From contig NZ_CP095501.1 in assembly GCF_023100725.1 (NCBI RefSeq), forward strand, positions 1,674,001 to 1,738,000: 64,000 bases of DNA. The letters are read 5' to 3'. A model generated the notes under the pieces. The model saw nothing but the letters and a program-made list of their open reading frames with translations, made no database searches and was not told where the DNA came from. Origin of the DNA: Arthrobacter antioxidans. GTDB taxonomy: Bacteria; Actinomycetota; Actinomycetes; Actinomycetales; Micrococcaceae. A program made the translations under genes and the position numbers. The number at the start of each line of letters is the position of its first letter. Within the stretch, counting starts at the first letter, position 1. Below are positions 8,816 through 17,043 of the stretch, in pieces.

Positions 8816-9019
8816 CCAAGTCACCCGATAGCTGAAGGTCGAGCGTATATGACTCAGAACGCGTAATGGCGTTGGCCAGCGCCTATGGGTCCTCAGACGG
8901 TCGTGAAAGTCGATATTCATGTGGTTCCGGCCCATCAGGTAGGCCGAGTCTGGACCGGCAATCAGCTGACGCGAGCATCGGACGGCCGGTGCAGTTGCCA
9001 GCACTTCGCATCGCACCGA

Positions 9020-9062
9020 GGTGACGCTGCGGTAACGCTGTCGTAACGGGGGGTCCAATAAT
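9020..9062 (+). promoter_or_regulatory. SARP-type operator/promoter, three repeats
   Basis: GGTGACGC (9020-9027), GGTAACGC (9031-9038) and CGTAACGG (9042-9049), all with an 11-bp period. Seven bases later comes AATAAT (9057-9062), a good -10. The transcript would start near 9069. It controls the trypsin-like protease at 9503 and possibly the small frame at 9115. Confidence 0.8.
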
Positions 9063-9114
9063 GTACCGAAGTACACAGAAGACCCTTGTGGACGACTTCG
9101 GAGTTGAGGGAGTT

Positions 9115-9429
9115 GTGAATCCGACGATCGTAGAGCCGGTCCACCTCGGCCCCAGGTTGGGCAGCAGCGAGGAACTGGTTGGCGAACCTGCGGCGGAGGC
9201 ACGATTGCGGTGGAGTTCGGCAACGTCGTTCGATCTCATTCATGACACCCATTTGGAAGAGTTCGACATCGACCCCCGATACGCATCCTGTTGTATCCCA
9301 AAGCGCTTTCTCGACCACGACGGTGATTCAACGGGCCCCTCCCAGGGCTTCGGGACGCGCAGCCCGTTCTCCGTCTTGAACTACCGGTCAATCACCAGAT
9401 ATTGCGCGCCTTACGTAATTCCGAAGTAG
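9115..9429 (+). CDS. Doubtful small ORF between SARP promoter and protease gene
   Basis: An open frame begins at GTG 9115, with GAGGGAG close before it, and encodes about 104 residues. An upstream in-frame ATG at 9061 lies in the -10 box, so it cannot be the start. The product is acidic in the middle, contains ASCC and has no recognised domain. Codon third positions are mixed. It could be a real small protein made before the protease, or simply a long leader. Confidence 0.3.
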   Translation: MNPTIVEPVHLGPRLGSSEELVGEPAAEARLRWSSATSFDLIHDTHLEEFDIDPRYASCCIPKRFLDHDGDSTGPSQGFGTRSPFSVLNYRSITRYCAPYVIPK

Positions 9430-9442
9430 AGCTGCAGGAGCA

Positions 9443-9490
9443 CCCGAACGGACATCAGGAAGAAAACCCGAACGGACATCAGGAAGAAAA
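9443..9490 (+). repeat. Two tandem 24-bp repeats before the protease start
   Basis: Units 9443-9466 and 9467-9490 are identical. Each contains AGGAAGAAAA. The pair ends 12 bases before the ATG at 9503 and so sits in the translation initiation region. The true Shine-Dalgarno GGAGG begins at 9492. Confidence 0.8.
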
Positions 9491-9502
9491 CGGAGGCAGG
9501 AA

Positions 9503-10555
9503 ATGAGCGACGAATATGACAACACGATGCTGGGACCATCCTCAGCTCACGAACTCGGGGAGGATTTCACGGATGCCAAGGGAAGGCGCTGGGTGGCAGC
9601 CGAGCGGATCGACCTTCCCGAGATTGACGTTCCGGAAACCGAGCGAGTACGGCGCGCCCCGGACATCGACGCCGCATTTGCACCGGATCCGCGTGCGATG
9701 GCACGTGAAGACCTAGCGAGGGCCCTGCAGCCGAGACGGCTCGTCGGGAATTTCGAATACCGACTCGATGAACCTGACTACGAGATTGCTGACGCAATCC
9801 AGGCAATGGCGTCCCCCTCCAATACGGAGGGGTCCTGGGGAGAATCAAGCGCATTTGCGAGGGCGAAATATCTCACCGGTCCGGGGCTAGCCCCGACCGC
9901 TGATCGTTATGTCATTGGGGCGGACGACCGGCGCCGTATCGATAGTCCGCAGTTTTTTCCTGGCAGCGCGTTCGCATACTTGTCCCAGGGGTGCACAGCA
10001 ACAATGATCGGGCCGAGCACGGCACTCTGTGCCGCCCACTGCTTCTTCCAGAACGGTACATGGATTCCTACCCGCAGCGTCACGTTCGGAGCCAACACGG
10101 TGGCTCCGACCGCACCCTTCGGGAGCTTCGTCTTCGACTCGATCACCCTTCCTGGCCAGTGGAACTCGAACGAGTGGGATTGGGATTTCGCGGTCCTGGA
10201 ATTCAGCCCATCGCGGCCGGACATCGGTCGTCAGACTGGCTGGTTCGGAACCGGACAAAACTTCAATGGCACAAAGACGATGATCGGGTACCCCTCGGAT
10301 AAGCCGGTTCCGTCGTCATGGATCAAAAGTGGGGCGTTCACGGCCGCGCCGGGAAGTCGCTACCAGCACAACCTCGACATCATCCCTGGGGACAGTGGCG
10401 CCGGCACCTACGATAATGGTGACAGCCGAGTCAATGGCATCCAATCGACCCAGTGGTTCTCCACGAACCCGCCCCGCGTGTGGAACGAGGTCCGACGCTG
10501 GGATTCGACCACCTACAACTTCTTCCATGCCTACGGTAATTGGCCGCGCGGTTGA
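9503..10555 (+). CDS. Trypsin/V8-like serine protease (350 aa), no signal peptide
   Basis: The ATG at 9503 lies after GGAGGCAGGAA. An acidic N-terminal region (1-150) has no export signal. The protease domain (about 155-345) shows His179 in TALCAAHC, Asp228 in WDFAVLE and Ser298 in PGDSGAG. The layout resembles glutamyl-endopeptidase-like S1B enzymes. The N-terminal region may be a propeptide or a loading sequence. It lies downstream of a three-repeat SARP-type promoter at 9020, with about 430 nt of leader. Two cysteines (CTATM, CAAHC) flank the active His as in S1 proteases. Confidence 0.85.
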   Translation: MSDEYDNTMLGPSSAHELGEDFTDAKGRRWVAAERIDLPEIDVPETERVRRAPDIDAAFAPDPRAMAREDLARALQPRRLVGNFEYRLDEPDYEIADAIQAMASPSNTEGSWGESSAFARAKYLTGPGLAPTADRYVIGADDRRRIDSPQFFPGSAFAYLSQGCTATMIGPSTALCAAHCFFQNGTWIPTRSVTFGANTVAPTAPFGSFVFDSITLPGQWNSNEWDWDFAVLEFSPSRPDIGRQTGWFGTGQNFNGTKTMIGYPSDKPVPSSWIKSGAFTAAPGSRYQHNLDIIPGDSGAGTYDNGDSRVNGIQSTQWFSTNPPRVWNEVRRWDSTTYNFFHAYGNWPRG

Positions 10556-10900
10556 TCCGGAGTTCAAGTGCTTCGTGGGCAACGATCGGACCAGACCGAC
10601 GCGGTCTTCGACGAAGAGGCCAGCGCCTAGGCATCCGGGCCGAGGTCGTCGAAATCGAATCCACCGCATATTCTTCCCGCAAATCAACAGAGCAGGTCAC
10701 CGGCCGGCTGGTGGTGCGCCGCATGCGGCGTTGAACCCGAGAGCCGGCGACGGGCCGGGAAGCATTGTTCGACACGCACCGTCGTTACGCGTTCTTCACC
10801 ACGGTGGACGCCGCGGTTTTGGACACCGTCCACCCAGACGAAATCGGCCCGACCAGGATTCTTGATGTCTATCGCGTCTGGGATTGGGCCATATTTCGTT
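10556..10900 (+). pseudogene. IS1380-family transposase remnant
   Basis: Broken pieces in at least two frames match the C-terminal part of IS1380-type transposases: IRAEVVEIES, then GRLVVRRMRR ending in a stop, then ALFDTHRRYAFFTT, VLDTVHPDEIG and ILDVYRVW in another frame. No intact frame or clear terminal repeats remain. It lies between two SARP-linked protease genes and shows that this part of the island is mobile-element debris. Confidence 0.6.
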
Positions 10901-10902
10901 GA

Positions 10903-12129
10903 CTACGCAACGTTCGTGGGTGCCTGGACCAGACCGGCCCCCACGTCCATCGGGTCAGTTCCGGACTTGAGTGGCTCGAACGTTCCTGACCCAATCACTT
11001 TGGCTTGGAGGAGAATCGGGCTGAGCGGTCCCTGCGCCATTAGCCGCTCGGCCCAGAGTGCCGTGACGCCGGCGACGTGTGGGGTTGCCATACTGGTTCC
11101 GCTGATGGTTCTGGTGCCGCCGTTGAGCCAAGCACTGAAGACCCCTACTCCTGGACCCGCAACAGTCGCCATCGTGTTGGAGAACGGTGCAACGGTGAGT
11201 CCGCCGGCGCCGTCGGCCAAGGCAGCCACGGAAGTAATCCCAAACGCTGCGGCGGGAGGGGCAACGTTGATCTCATACGCTGGGGAGCCGTTGCGTTCAC
11301 TCTCATTGCCAGCGGCCGCGACGACGATTGTGGTCTGGGCTACTGAGGCGCGGGCATTGAGAAGATTGGCCAGTTGTTCGAATAGCCGGATGTTGGCGCG
11401 GTAGCCTTCGAGGGCGATCGAGGTGGCGGCCGGGATCGATAAGCCGTTCACGTTGACAAGATCGTTCACCCAGCCCGGGAAATCCATGCCGAGCGACATG
11501 GAGATGACGTGGGCGCCGTTGTCGGCTGCCCACAGCATTGCCGACGCAAGTGCGTCGCTGCTGCCGCCGTTCGGGCCTCCGAGGACCTTTCCGATCAGGG
11601 CCCTCTGAATGCCGGGGGCAACGCCTATCCGCTGGCCCTCTGTGTCGCGGCCAAAAATGGTTCCGGCGCAGTGCGTGCCGTGACCGTTGTCGTCGTCGGC
11701 GCTGCCGGCTCCGGTGAAATCCTTCGTGACGAGGTCGACGCCAGCGAAGGCCGGGTGGGTGGAGTCGATTCCGGTGTCAAGGACCGAGACCGTCACCCCG
11801 GCGCCCGTGAAGGGCGAGGTATCGGCGCCTACTGCCTTCACGCCCCACGTCACAGCAGCGGCCCTAGCCGCCTCAGCTTCGAGAGGTTCGATGAGCTTCA
11901 TCGGCATAGCGGGTGCGACGCTGAGGACCGTCGAATCGTTCCGCAGGGCGTTGAGAGTCGCATGTGAGGGGTTGTCTTCCCTTTCCACGGTCAATCCCAT
12001 AGCGCGTTCTGCGATTCCTTGGGCGGCCATTTCGAGCCCGGGGGCACCCGGTCCGTCGAAGGGGTCACGCGTGGCGCGAAAGGCCGGGGCGCGTAGAACG
12101 ACGATTCCCTGGTTGAACAATTCGGACAT
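10903..12129 (-). CDS. Subtilisin-like serine protease (S8), no signal peptide
   Basis: The 408-residue product starts at ATG 12129. The catalytic triad is clear: Asp118 in VSVLDTGID, His150 in GHGTHCAG and Ser346 in GTSMATPHVAG, with the oxyanion-hole Asn275 in AAAGNES. The first 90 residues look like an inhibitor-type propeptide. They contain no hydrophobic signal sequence, so Sec export is not expected. A two-repeat SARP-type promoter with a good TATAGA -10 (12296-12327) lies about 160 nt upstream on the same strand. It is convergent with the trypsin-like protease across the IS1380 remnant. Confidence 0.92.
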   Translation of the reverse strand: MSELFNQGIVVLRAPAFRATRDPFDGPGAPGLEMAAQGIAERAMGLTVEREDNPSHATLNALRNDSTVLSVAPAMPMKLIEPLEAEAARAAAVTWGVKAVGADTSPFTGAGVTVSVLDTGIDSTHPAFAGVDLVTKDFTGAGSADDDNGHGTHCAGTIFGRDTEGQRIGVAPGIQRALIGKVLGGPNGGSSDALASAMLWAADNGAHVISMSLGMDFPGWVNDLVNVNGLSIPAATSIALEGYRANIRLFEQLANLLNARASVAQTTIVVAAAGNESERNGSPAYEINVAPPAAAFGITSVAALADGAGGLTVAPFSNTMATVAGPGVGVFSAWLNGGTRTISGTSMATPHVAGVTALWAERLMAQGPLSPILLQAKVIGSGTFEPLKSGTDPMDVGAGLVQAPTNVA

Positions 12130-12295
12130 CTTGGGCTCCCTGCCTCTAGATCTTCATGTGGTGGTGTGCACGGCTTCACATGGCGAGCCGCAATGCTCTA
12201 TGTGCAAATGCTCGCGAAAAGCCGAACAATAATTCGTGCGTTCTGCCGGCGGTCGGGGCTGAAACCGGGAGGTTGGGCTCCGCCATGGTGTCAGG

Positions 12296-12327
12296 TCTAT
12301 ATCGGAAGGCGTTACTGTGGCGTTACT
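12296..12327 (-). promoter_or_regulatory. SARP-type operator/promoter of the subtilase gene
   Basis: On the minus strand two AGTAACGC octamers (12327-12320 and 12316-12309) have an 11-bp period. A 7-bp gap and then TATAGA (12301-12296) as -10 follow. This is the clearest repeat-to-(-10) spacing in the island. Confidence 0.85.
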
Positions 12328-12494
12328 GGCTGCTGGGCATCCGATCAGGAACCAATGGTACTGAGCCGCATGGCAGTCATATCTGTGGACGATAGCCGGG
12401 CAGCCTATAGATTTCGGTCAGTGGGCCCTCTTCAATTGGGGGTGCTACTGAATGAAAGATTTGCTGAAGGGATTGCCCCGGGTCCGCGTGCGCC

Positions 12495-12698
12495 GACAAC
12501 GCGGCCATCGAGTCCTTCTTCTCGCTCCTGCAGAAGAACGTGCTCGATAGCCGGCGATGGTCCACGCGGGCCGATCTGCATCTGGCCATCGTGACCTGGA
12601 TCGAGAAAACCTACCATCGGAAACGCTGCCAACGGCGCCTCGGAAGGCTAACAACCGTCGAGTTCGAGATACTCACTAACGGCATCAAAGCCGCCTGA
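12495..12698 (+). pseudogene. IS3-family transposase OrfB, C-terminal fragment
   Basis: The frame encodes ADNAAIESFFSLLQKN..., typical of the last catalytic region of IS3-type OrfB, then KTYHRKRCQRRLG and a stop at 12696. Everything upstream of the DNAAIES motif is missing or unreadable. It is a relic between the subtilase promoter and the pseudogene at 13391. Confidence 0.75.
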
Positions 12699-13390
12699 CA
12701 ACACTAAATCCCGAGAGTCAACGGAATCCCGGGCAGTTCCGAAGGCCCCCGCGTACAGCGTGGGCAGTCCCCTGGGACACTCAGACGGTGCGCGGCCAGC
12801 CGGCTTCAATGAAAAAATCAAATTCTGGAAGAGTCCCTGCAGGACTTCCAGCTTGCAATTCGTCCTGGCATCGTCTCCCGGTCGGTTCGGCATCAACTCG
12901 GCGGACCAAGGAGCCAACCTGATGTCATGAACGGCCACGAACCGCGCGGATCCCATGACCCCATACTCGCCAGGGCCGGTCCGCTCCGCCTAAGTTCTGA
13001 AATGCCACGCTGATCTTCACGCCACATCATGAACTGTGGTGACGCGTACTTGTCGCTGGCAAACTCCCTGCCGACGTCCGCAGGCAAGGACGCCACCTCC
13101 TGCGTTTCTTCCTCAGTGCCGAACCGTAGTTCGCCTATCGACTCGTACATGGTTTCCACCACAGGTCTTCCTTGAGCATTGGGCAGCTCACATCCCTGTG
13201 TGGACGTCCTCACAATGGCGCGTTGGTAACGCCATGAGTGCTCGTATGGATACGGATCCAAGCGGTGTCTCCGACGGCGCTCAGCAGGGGACGCCCCCAG
13301 CTTTCAACACGTCAGTACCACCTAAGAATGTTCAGCGATTGCCCTTCTCGGCGGGTAGATCGCACCATAACACCGCCCCAGGGGAAAGTC
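12699..13390. other. Region without a well-supported gene
   Basis: It contains the doubtful minus-strand frame ending at 12893 and, near 13225-13232, a single GGTAACGC half-site. The stretch at about 13330-13390 resembles the leader of the intact two-TM gene (50655-50712), so the duplication includes promoter sequence that has decayed. Confidence 0.4.
12893..13150 (-). CDS. Doubtful hypothetical ORF (85 aa)
   Basis: An open frame from ATG 13150 gives a soluble, mixed-composition product beginning MYESIGELRFG. The frame is open further upstream to 13261. Codon use is plausible, but the ribosome binding site is weak and I recognise no family. It may be a fragment of an old gene. Confidence 0.3.
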   Translation of the reverse strand: MYESIGELRFGTEEETQEVASLPADVGREFASDKYASPQFMMWREDQRGISELRRSGPALASMGSWDPRGSWPFMTSGWLLGPPS

Positions 13391-13873
13391 GTGAAGGAAC
13401 AAGAGGCTCGTCAGAGACTGATCGAGAACATCGAGCAGGACAGTCCGCTATCAGGCTGTTCCTGCGTCATGAACGACCTCGTCGGAACAGGCTGGTCACC
13501 ACGAGCGTCGTTGGTAATGCGCTGGCTGCGGGTTTCACCGTCGGCCCCGCCTTCGGCGGCACCAAGTTCACAGCGGAGGTTCAGGAAGCGCTGACCCTGG
13601 AACAGAGTGCCATGGTCTGGCAGGTGCTTTGCCTGGCGGCGATGCTGATGTCCGTCGTCGCTGCCGTAGCGACCAGTTTGGCCAACTCGCACTCCGTGGC
13701 CGCAAAGGTCAGCGCAGCAGAGGCAGGTATTGCCCAACTCGGGGGGGGGGGGGCTGAAAGCGGCATTGGACCTCGGACGCCTGCCCGTGGAGGATGCAAT
13801 TCAGCTCTATCAGCAGTACACAATTCAAGTAGCGTTCGTGGACGACGAGGACAAGGCGACTTCCCCGCGGTGA
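13391..13873 (+). pseudogene. Frameshifted copy of the two-TM (SLATT/DUF4231-like) protein
   Basis: It aligns along its whole length with the intact gene at 50713-51192: GTG start, EEARQRLIENI opening, the RHERPRRNR basic patch, two hydrophobic segments, the SLANSHSVA link, and the QLYQQYT tail ending at TGA 13871. One base is lost near 13440. A run of 13 G at 13741-13753 breaks the frame again. The mutations split the product into three frames, so it is probably dead, unless the G run is a sequencing error or a slippage switch. Confidence 0.8.
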
Positions 13874-14051
13874 CGACTGTTGAGTCCGAACCGGGAGTCG
13901 GGTACAGGGTAAGTCCGGACCTGGATTGTTCTATTGAGCCGATGCTTTGCCTGGCCGGCTGGGTCCTTTGCGTTTGACGACACGCGGTTCGGTGCATGGT
14001 CTTCGGGGTGTATCAGGGCAGGGAAGCGCCGACCTAATCACCGCCTGAAAA

Positions 14052-17033
14052 TCACAGAACGGTGAACGCCGCTGCCTCATAGGGATTCGTAGAATGAAGG
14101 AGCAGTGCGTTCAAGTCGCTTCGTCGGCATAGGAGAAGCACCGGTTGCTTGTGTATCGCAGTTTGGACGAATTCGCTGTCGTCGACCGCCACGTCGGGTA
14201 GCGTTCCGCGAAGGAGTGGCTCCCAGGCCGGACCGATCAGCCGGCGATACAGTGGCCCCAGCGATTCAGGCACCAAGATGTTCGGGGAAACGCCTTTTCC
14301 CGGTGAACCGGCGAACGGCAGGACCTCCAGGCCCAACTTGAACATCATCTGAACTGCCCGGTCCGGCTCGAAGGGCTCATTGGTCCTCACCTGGTAGCCC
14401 TCCGGCAGTATTCCGCTTTGGGAGTAGGCTCCCCGGTCCAGCATCATGGACATCATGGGATTGAACTGTGTCCAGTCCTGATTGCGGACGAGGACGAAGC
14501 CGATGTCGTCCTGCCGGGGTTTGATGTCGTCGTCGGTGACCCAGAACCACATCTCGAAGTCCCCGCCGCGCTTGTCGTTCCCGCTGAAGGCAGTGCCCGT
14601 CTTCAGCTTGGTCGGGAGAAGGTCATGCGGTGGCCTGTCCGGCCGGCCGAAGGCTTCCCCGTCCAGATAACGGCGGCCGCGTGCGTCGCGGATGAAGTTG
14701 CCTTTCAGCGTCAGCCGGACCAGCAGTGAGCGCTCCTCGAACGTGAGTGCCGTGGCCAGCGAGGCCCTGAGGAGTTCCCGGGTTCGGGCTTCCGGACGCC
14801 AGTGGATCTCATTCTCCAGCACGGTCGGCTGCCCAACTTCCGGCCGCAGCACCACCGGCAGGTAGATCCCTACGCTGCGCTGGACGGTCTGAGGCATCTC
14901 CAGGGTGAGAAAGCATGTAGCACGGGAGACATTCTTGTCCAGGATGTCGTCGCAGACGACGGTCAGCCCCTCCAGGAAGACCTGTACAGCCACCTCCTGA
15001 TCATTGATCGCAGGGTCACCCACGGCGGATATCATTCCACTCAGCATGTCCGAGACCTCCTGTTGGATTCTCTTGCTGCCCCTTCGGCTGTCTGCGAAGG
15101 TAATCCGCCCACCCGTCAGTTCCGCCGTGGCCAAATACGGCATGTCCAAGCGACTGCCGGCATCCTGCAGCAGCAATAGCAGTTCGTCAGTGATGGCACC
15201 GTCGGCCAGCCGCAGTCCCGTGATTCGGTCGTTCGTGTGCTCCACCTGCAGGTTTCCTGCGGGAATCCGATGCAGGCGGGGTTGCTTCGAAATGCCCCAA
15301 AAGATCCCTGTCACCCTGATTCCCGGATCTTTCTCTGCTCCGCGGGCGCAGAGTTGGTCCAGACCCTCCTGCACCGTGGTAGCGGTCAGATCGCACCCCG
15401 CCGCCGGGCTGTAGGAGATGCGGTCGGCTGTGCTCAGATTGGCGTTGAACACGGTGTGGAGCCTCGGGTCCGACCACAACGATGCCCTCACCTGCTGCAC
15501 GTGGGGCGACTGGCCGAGCGTCCACGCCACACGTGCCACGCCGGCGTCGTCGGTGATGGCGAGGACCCGGTCACCGGTTCCGTCGAGAACGCCGGCGGTC
15601 GCGACGAATTCGACCGGGCGTCCGGGCACCGGCACATTGCCCCGGTTGACTCGAACCTGAAGGGGCGCCGGCAGCGGCTGTCCCGGCAAGGCCTCCTGGC
15701 CGTCCCCACCCACGTAGTAAACGTTGGTGAGCTCCGTGATGCCGGGGAAGACCGACCGGCAGTCCTGGACAGTGGCTACCACCTGGCCGTTCTGGAGCCA
15801 CCAGTGCAGCAGTCCCAGCCGTGAATAGTGATTTACTGTTCCATGCGGAGCCACGCCGTCCAGCCTGGCGTAGCTCGCATCGCGGGCCCGGGCCGGAATA
15901 AGCCAGTAGTCTCCGGGCCGGTAGGTGCCAGCGGAGAATTTCACCTTGATGCCGGACCGCCCCAGTGCACTGCCTGCACTGACCGGAATAGCGACGTCGT
16001 CCCAGCGTCTCACCCCGACGTCGCGGCGCCCGAGGTAGCCGCTCAGGTCCCCTTCGACGGTGAGTTCGAGACCGTTGGGATGTGCGGCCACCGTGCTGAG
16101 CAGACCCGGCCGTGCCTGCCGGATGTCCTCGGTGCTGTAGATTTCGACGGCGTCACCTTCCCGGAGCGCCAGAACGTCGTCGGCACCCCGGCGTCGAAGC
16201 GTAAGTGTGTGAGCGTCGTCCACCGACTCGGCCGCGTAGACGACGGCTGCATTCTCCGAGGACCAGGTGAATGTCGCATCGGCTTCGGAGCCGCCGGTGT
16301 GGATTTCCACCCGATACAGGCGATTCTCCCTTCCCCGAAAACCTCCGCCGTCCGGCTCAGCAGCACACGGGTCATCCGGGCCCTGCACCAGATCGTCCGA
16401 CGTGCTCAGTACGCCCGTCCCGGTTGCCTCCGGCGCGAACCCGGGAACATCGTCGGAGCAAGCGGCCACACCGGCATTCCGGAGCAGACGGACCCGCCAT
16501 GTGGTCTGCAGCCGCGTTGCCGTATCCGGTCCGCCGAGGGCCACCTCGCGCAGCGCCGGATCTTCCAGCGCGGTGACGTGGCGCTGCCACACCTGGAGAT
16601 AGATGAGATCGGTACGAAGCCGGTCCGCCCCCGCAAGCCCACCAACCTCCAGCTCCGGCAGCGGAGCGGTCGCCGCGTCCGGGGCAGATAGCAGCTCGCC
16701 GGCAAGTGCGCCGTTGGGCTGGAGTCGCTCTTCCACTGCGCCGGAACCCTGGTAGAGCACGTCGGCGCTGTTGTCGACCAGGACGCCGTCCACGTAGAGG
16801 CGTCCTGCCGCAATGCGCAGATCGGCACCGTCCTCCGTCGCCGTGATCGTGAATCCGTCTCCGGGAGCACCGGAGGCTCCGATGATGTCGGAGAGCGCCC
16901 GCTCGCGCAGGTGGGTCTGGATGGACTGGCCTTCGTTCCAGTCGGCATCCAGATCCACCCGCCCCTGCTGTTTGAAGAGGCCGGTGTAGTGTTTGGCGGG
17001 ATCGAACGTCAGACGCGAAAAGTCGCCTTTCAT
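14052..17033 (-). CDS. eCIS-associated DUF6519-type protein (993 aa), last gene of operon
   Basis: The ATG at 17033 has AAGGAGAG before it. The N-terminus MKGDFSRLTFDPAKHYTGLF followed by QQGRVDLDADWNEG is the signature of DUF6519 proteins, large beta-rich proteins found at the end of baseplate clusters of contractile systems. An Ig/bacterial-Ig-like segment lies near residues 470-540 (PLQVRVNRGNVPVPGRPVEF). The C-terminal third is of unknown fold. It may form the outer baseplate or a fibre-like part; its exact place is not known to me. It starts 10 bp behind the previous stop, as the 3' end of the 27-kb operon. Confidence 0.75.
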   Translation of the reverse strand: MKGDFSRLTFDPAKHYTGLFKQQGRVDLDADWNEGQSIQTHLRERALSDIIGASGAPGDGFTITATEDGADLRIAAGRLYVDGVLVDNSADVLYQGSGAVEERLQPNGALAGELLSAPDAATAPLPELEVGGLAGADRLRTDLIYLQVWQRHVTALEDPALREVALGGPDTATRLQTTWRVRLLRNAGVAACSDDVPGFAPEATGTGVLSTSDDLVQGPDDPCAAEPDGGGFRGRENRLYRVEIHTGGSEADATFTWSSENAAVVYAAESVDDAHTLTLRRRGADDVLALREGDAVEIYSTEDIRQARPGLLSTVAAHPNGLELTVEGDLSGYLGRRDVGVRRWDDVAIPVSAGSALGRSGIKVKFSAGTYRPGDYWLIPARARDASYARLDGVAPHGTVNHYSRLGLLHWWLQNGQVVATVQDCRSVFPGITELTNVYYVGGDGQEALPGQPLPAPLQVRVNRGNVPVPGRPVEFVATAGVLDGTGDRVLAITDDAGVARVAWTLGQSPHVQQVRASLWSDPRLHTVFNANLSTADRISYSPAAGCDLTATTVQEGLDQLCARGAEKDPGIRVTGIFWGISKQPRLHRIPAGNLQVEHTNDRITGLRLADGAITDELLLLLQDAGSRLDMPYLATAELTGGRITFADSRRGSKRIQQEVSDMLSGMISAVGDPAINDQEVAVQVFLEGLTVVCDDILDKNVSRATCFLTLEMPQTVQRSVGIYLPVVLRPEVGQPTVLENEIHWRPEARTRELLRASLATALTFEERSLLVRLTLKGNFIRDARGRRYLDGEAFGRPDRPPHDLLPTKLKTGTAFSGNDKRGGDFEMWFWVTDDDIKPRQDDIGFVLVRNQDWTQFNPMMSMMLDRGAYSQSGILPEGYQVRTNEPFEPDRAVQMMFKLGLEVLPFAGSPGKGVSPNILVPESLGPLYRRLIGPAWEPLLRGTLPDVAVDDSEFVQTAIHKQPVLLLCRRSDLNALLLHSTNPYEAAAFTVL

Positions 17034-17043
17034 CGTGCTCTCC

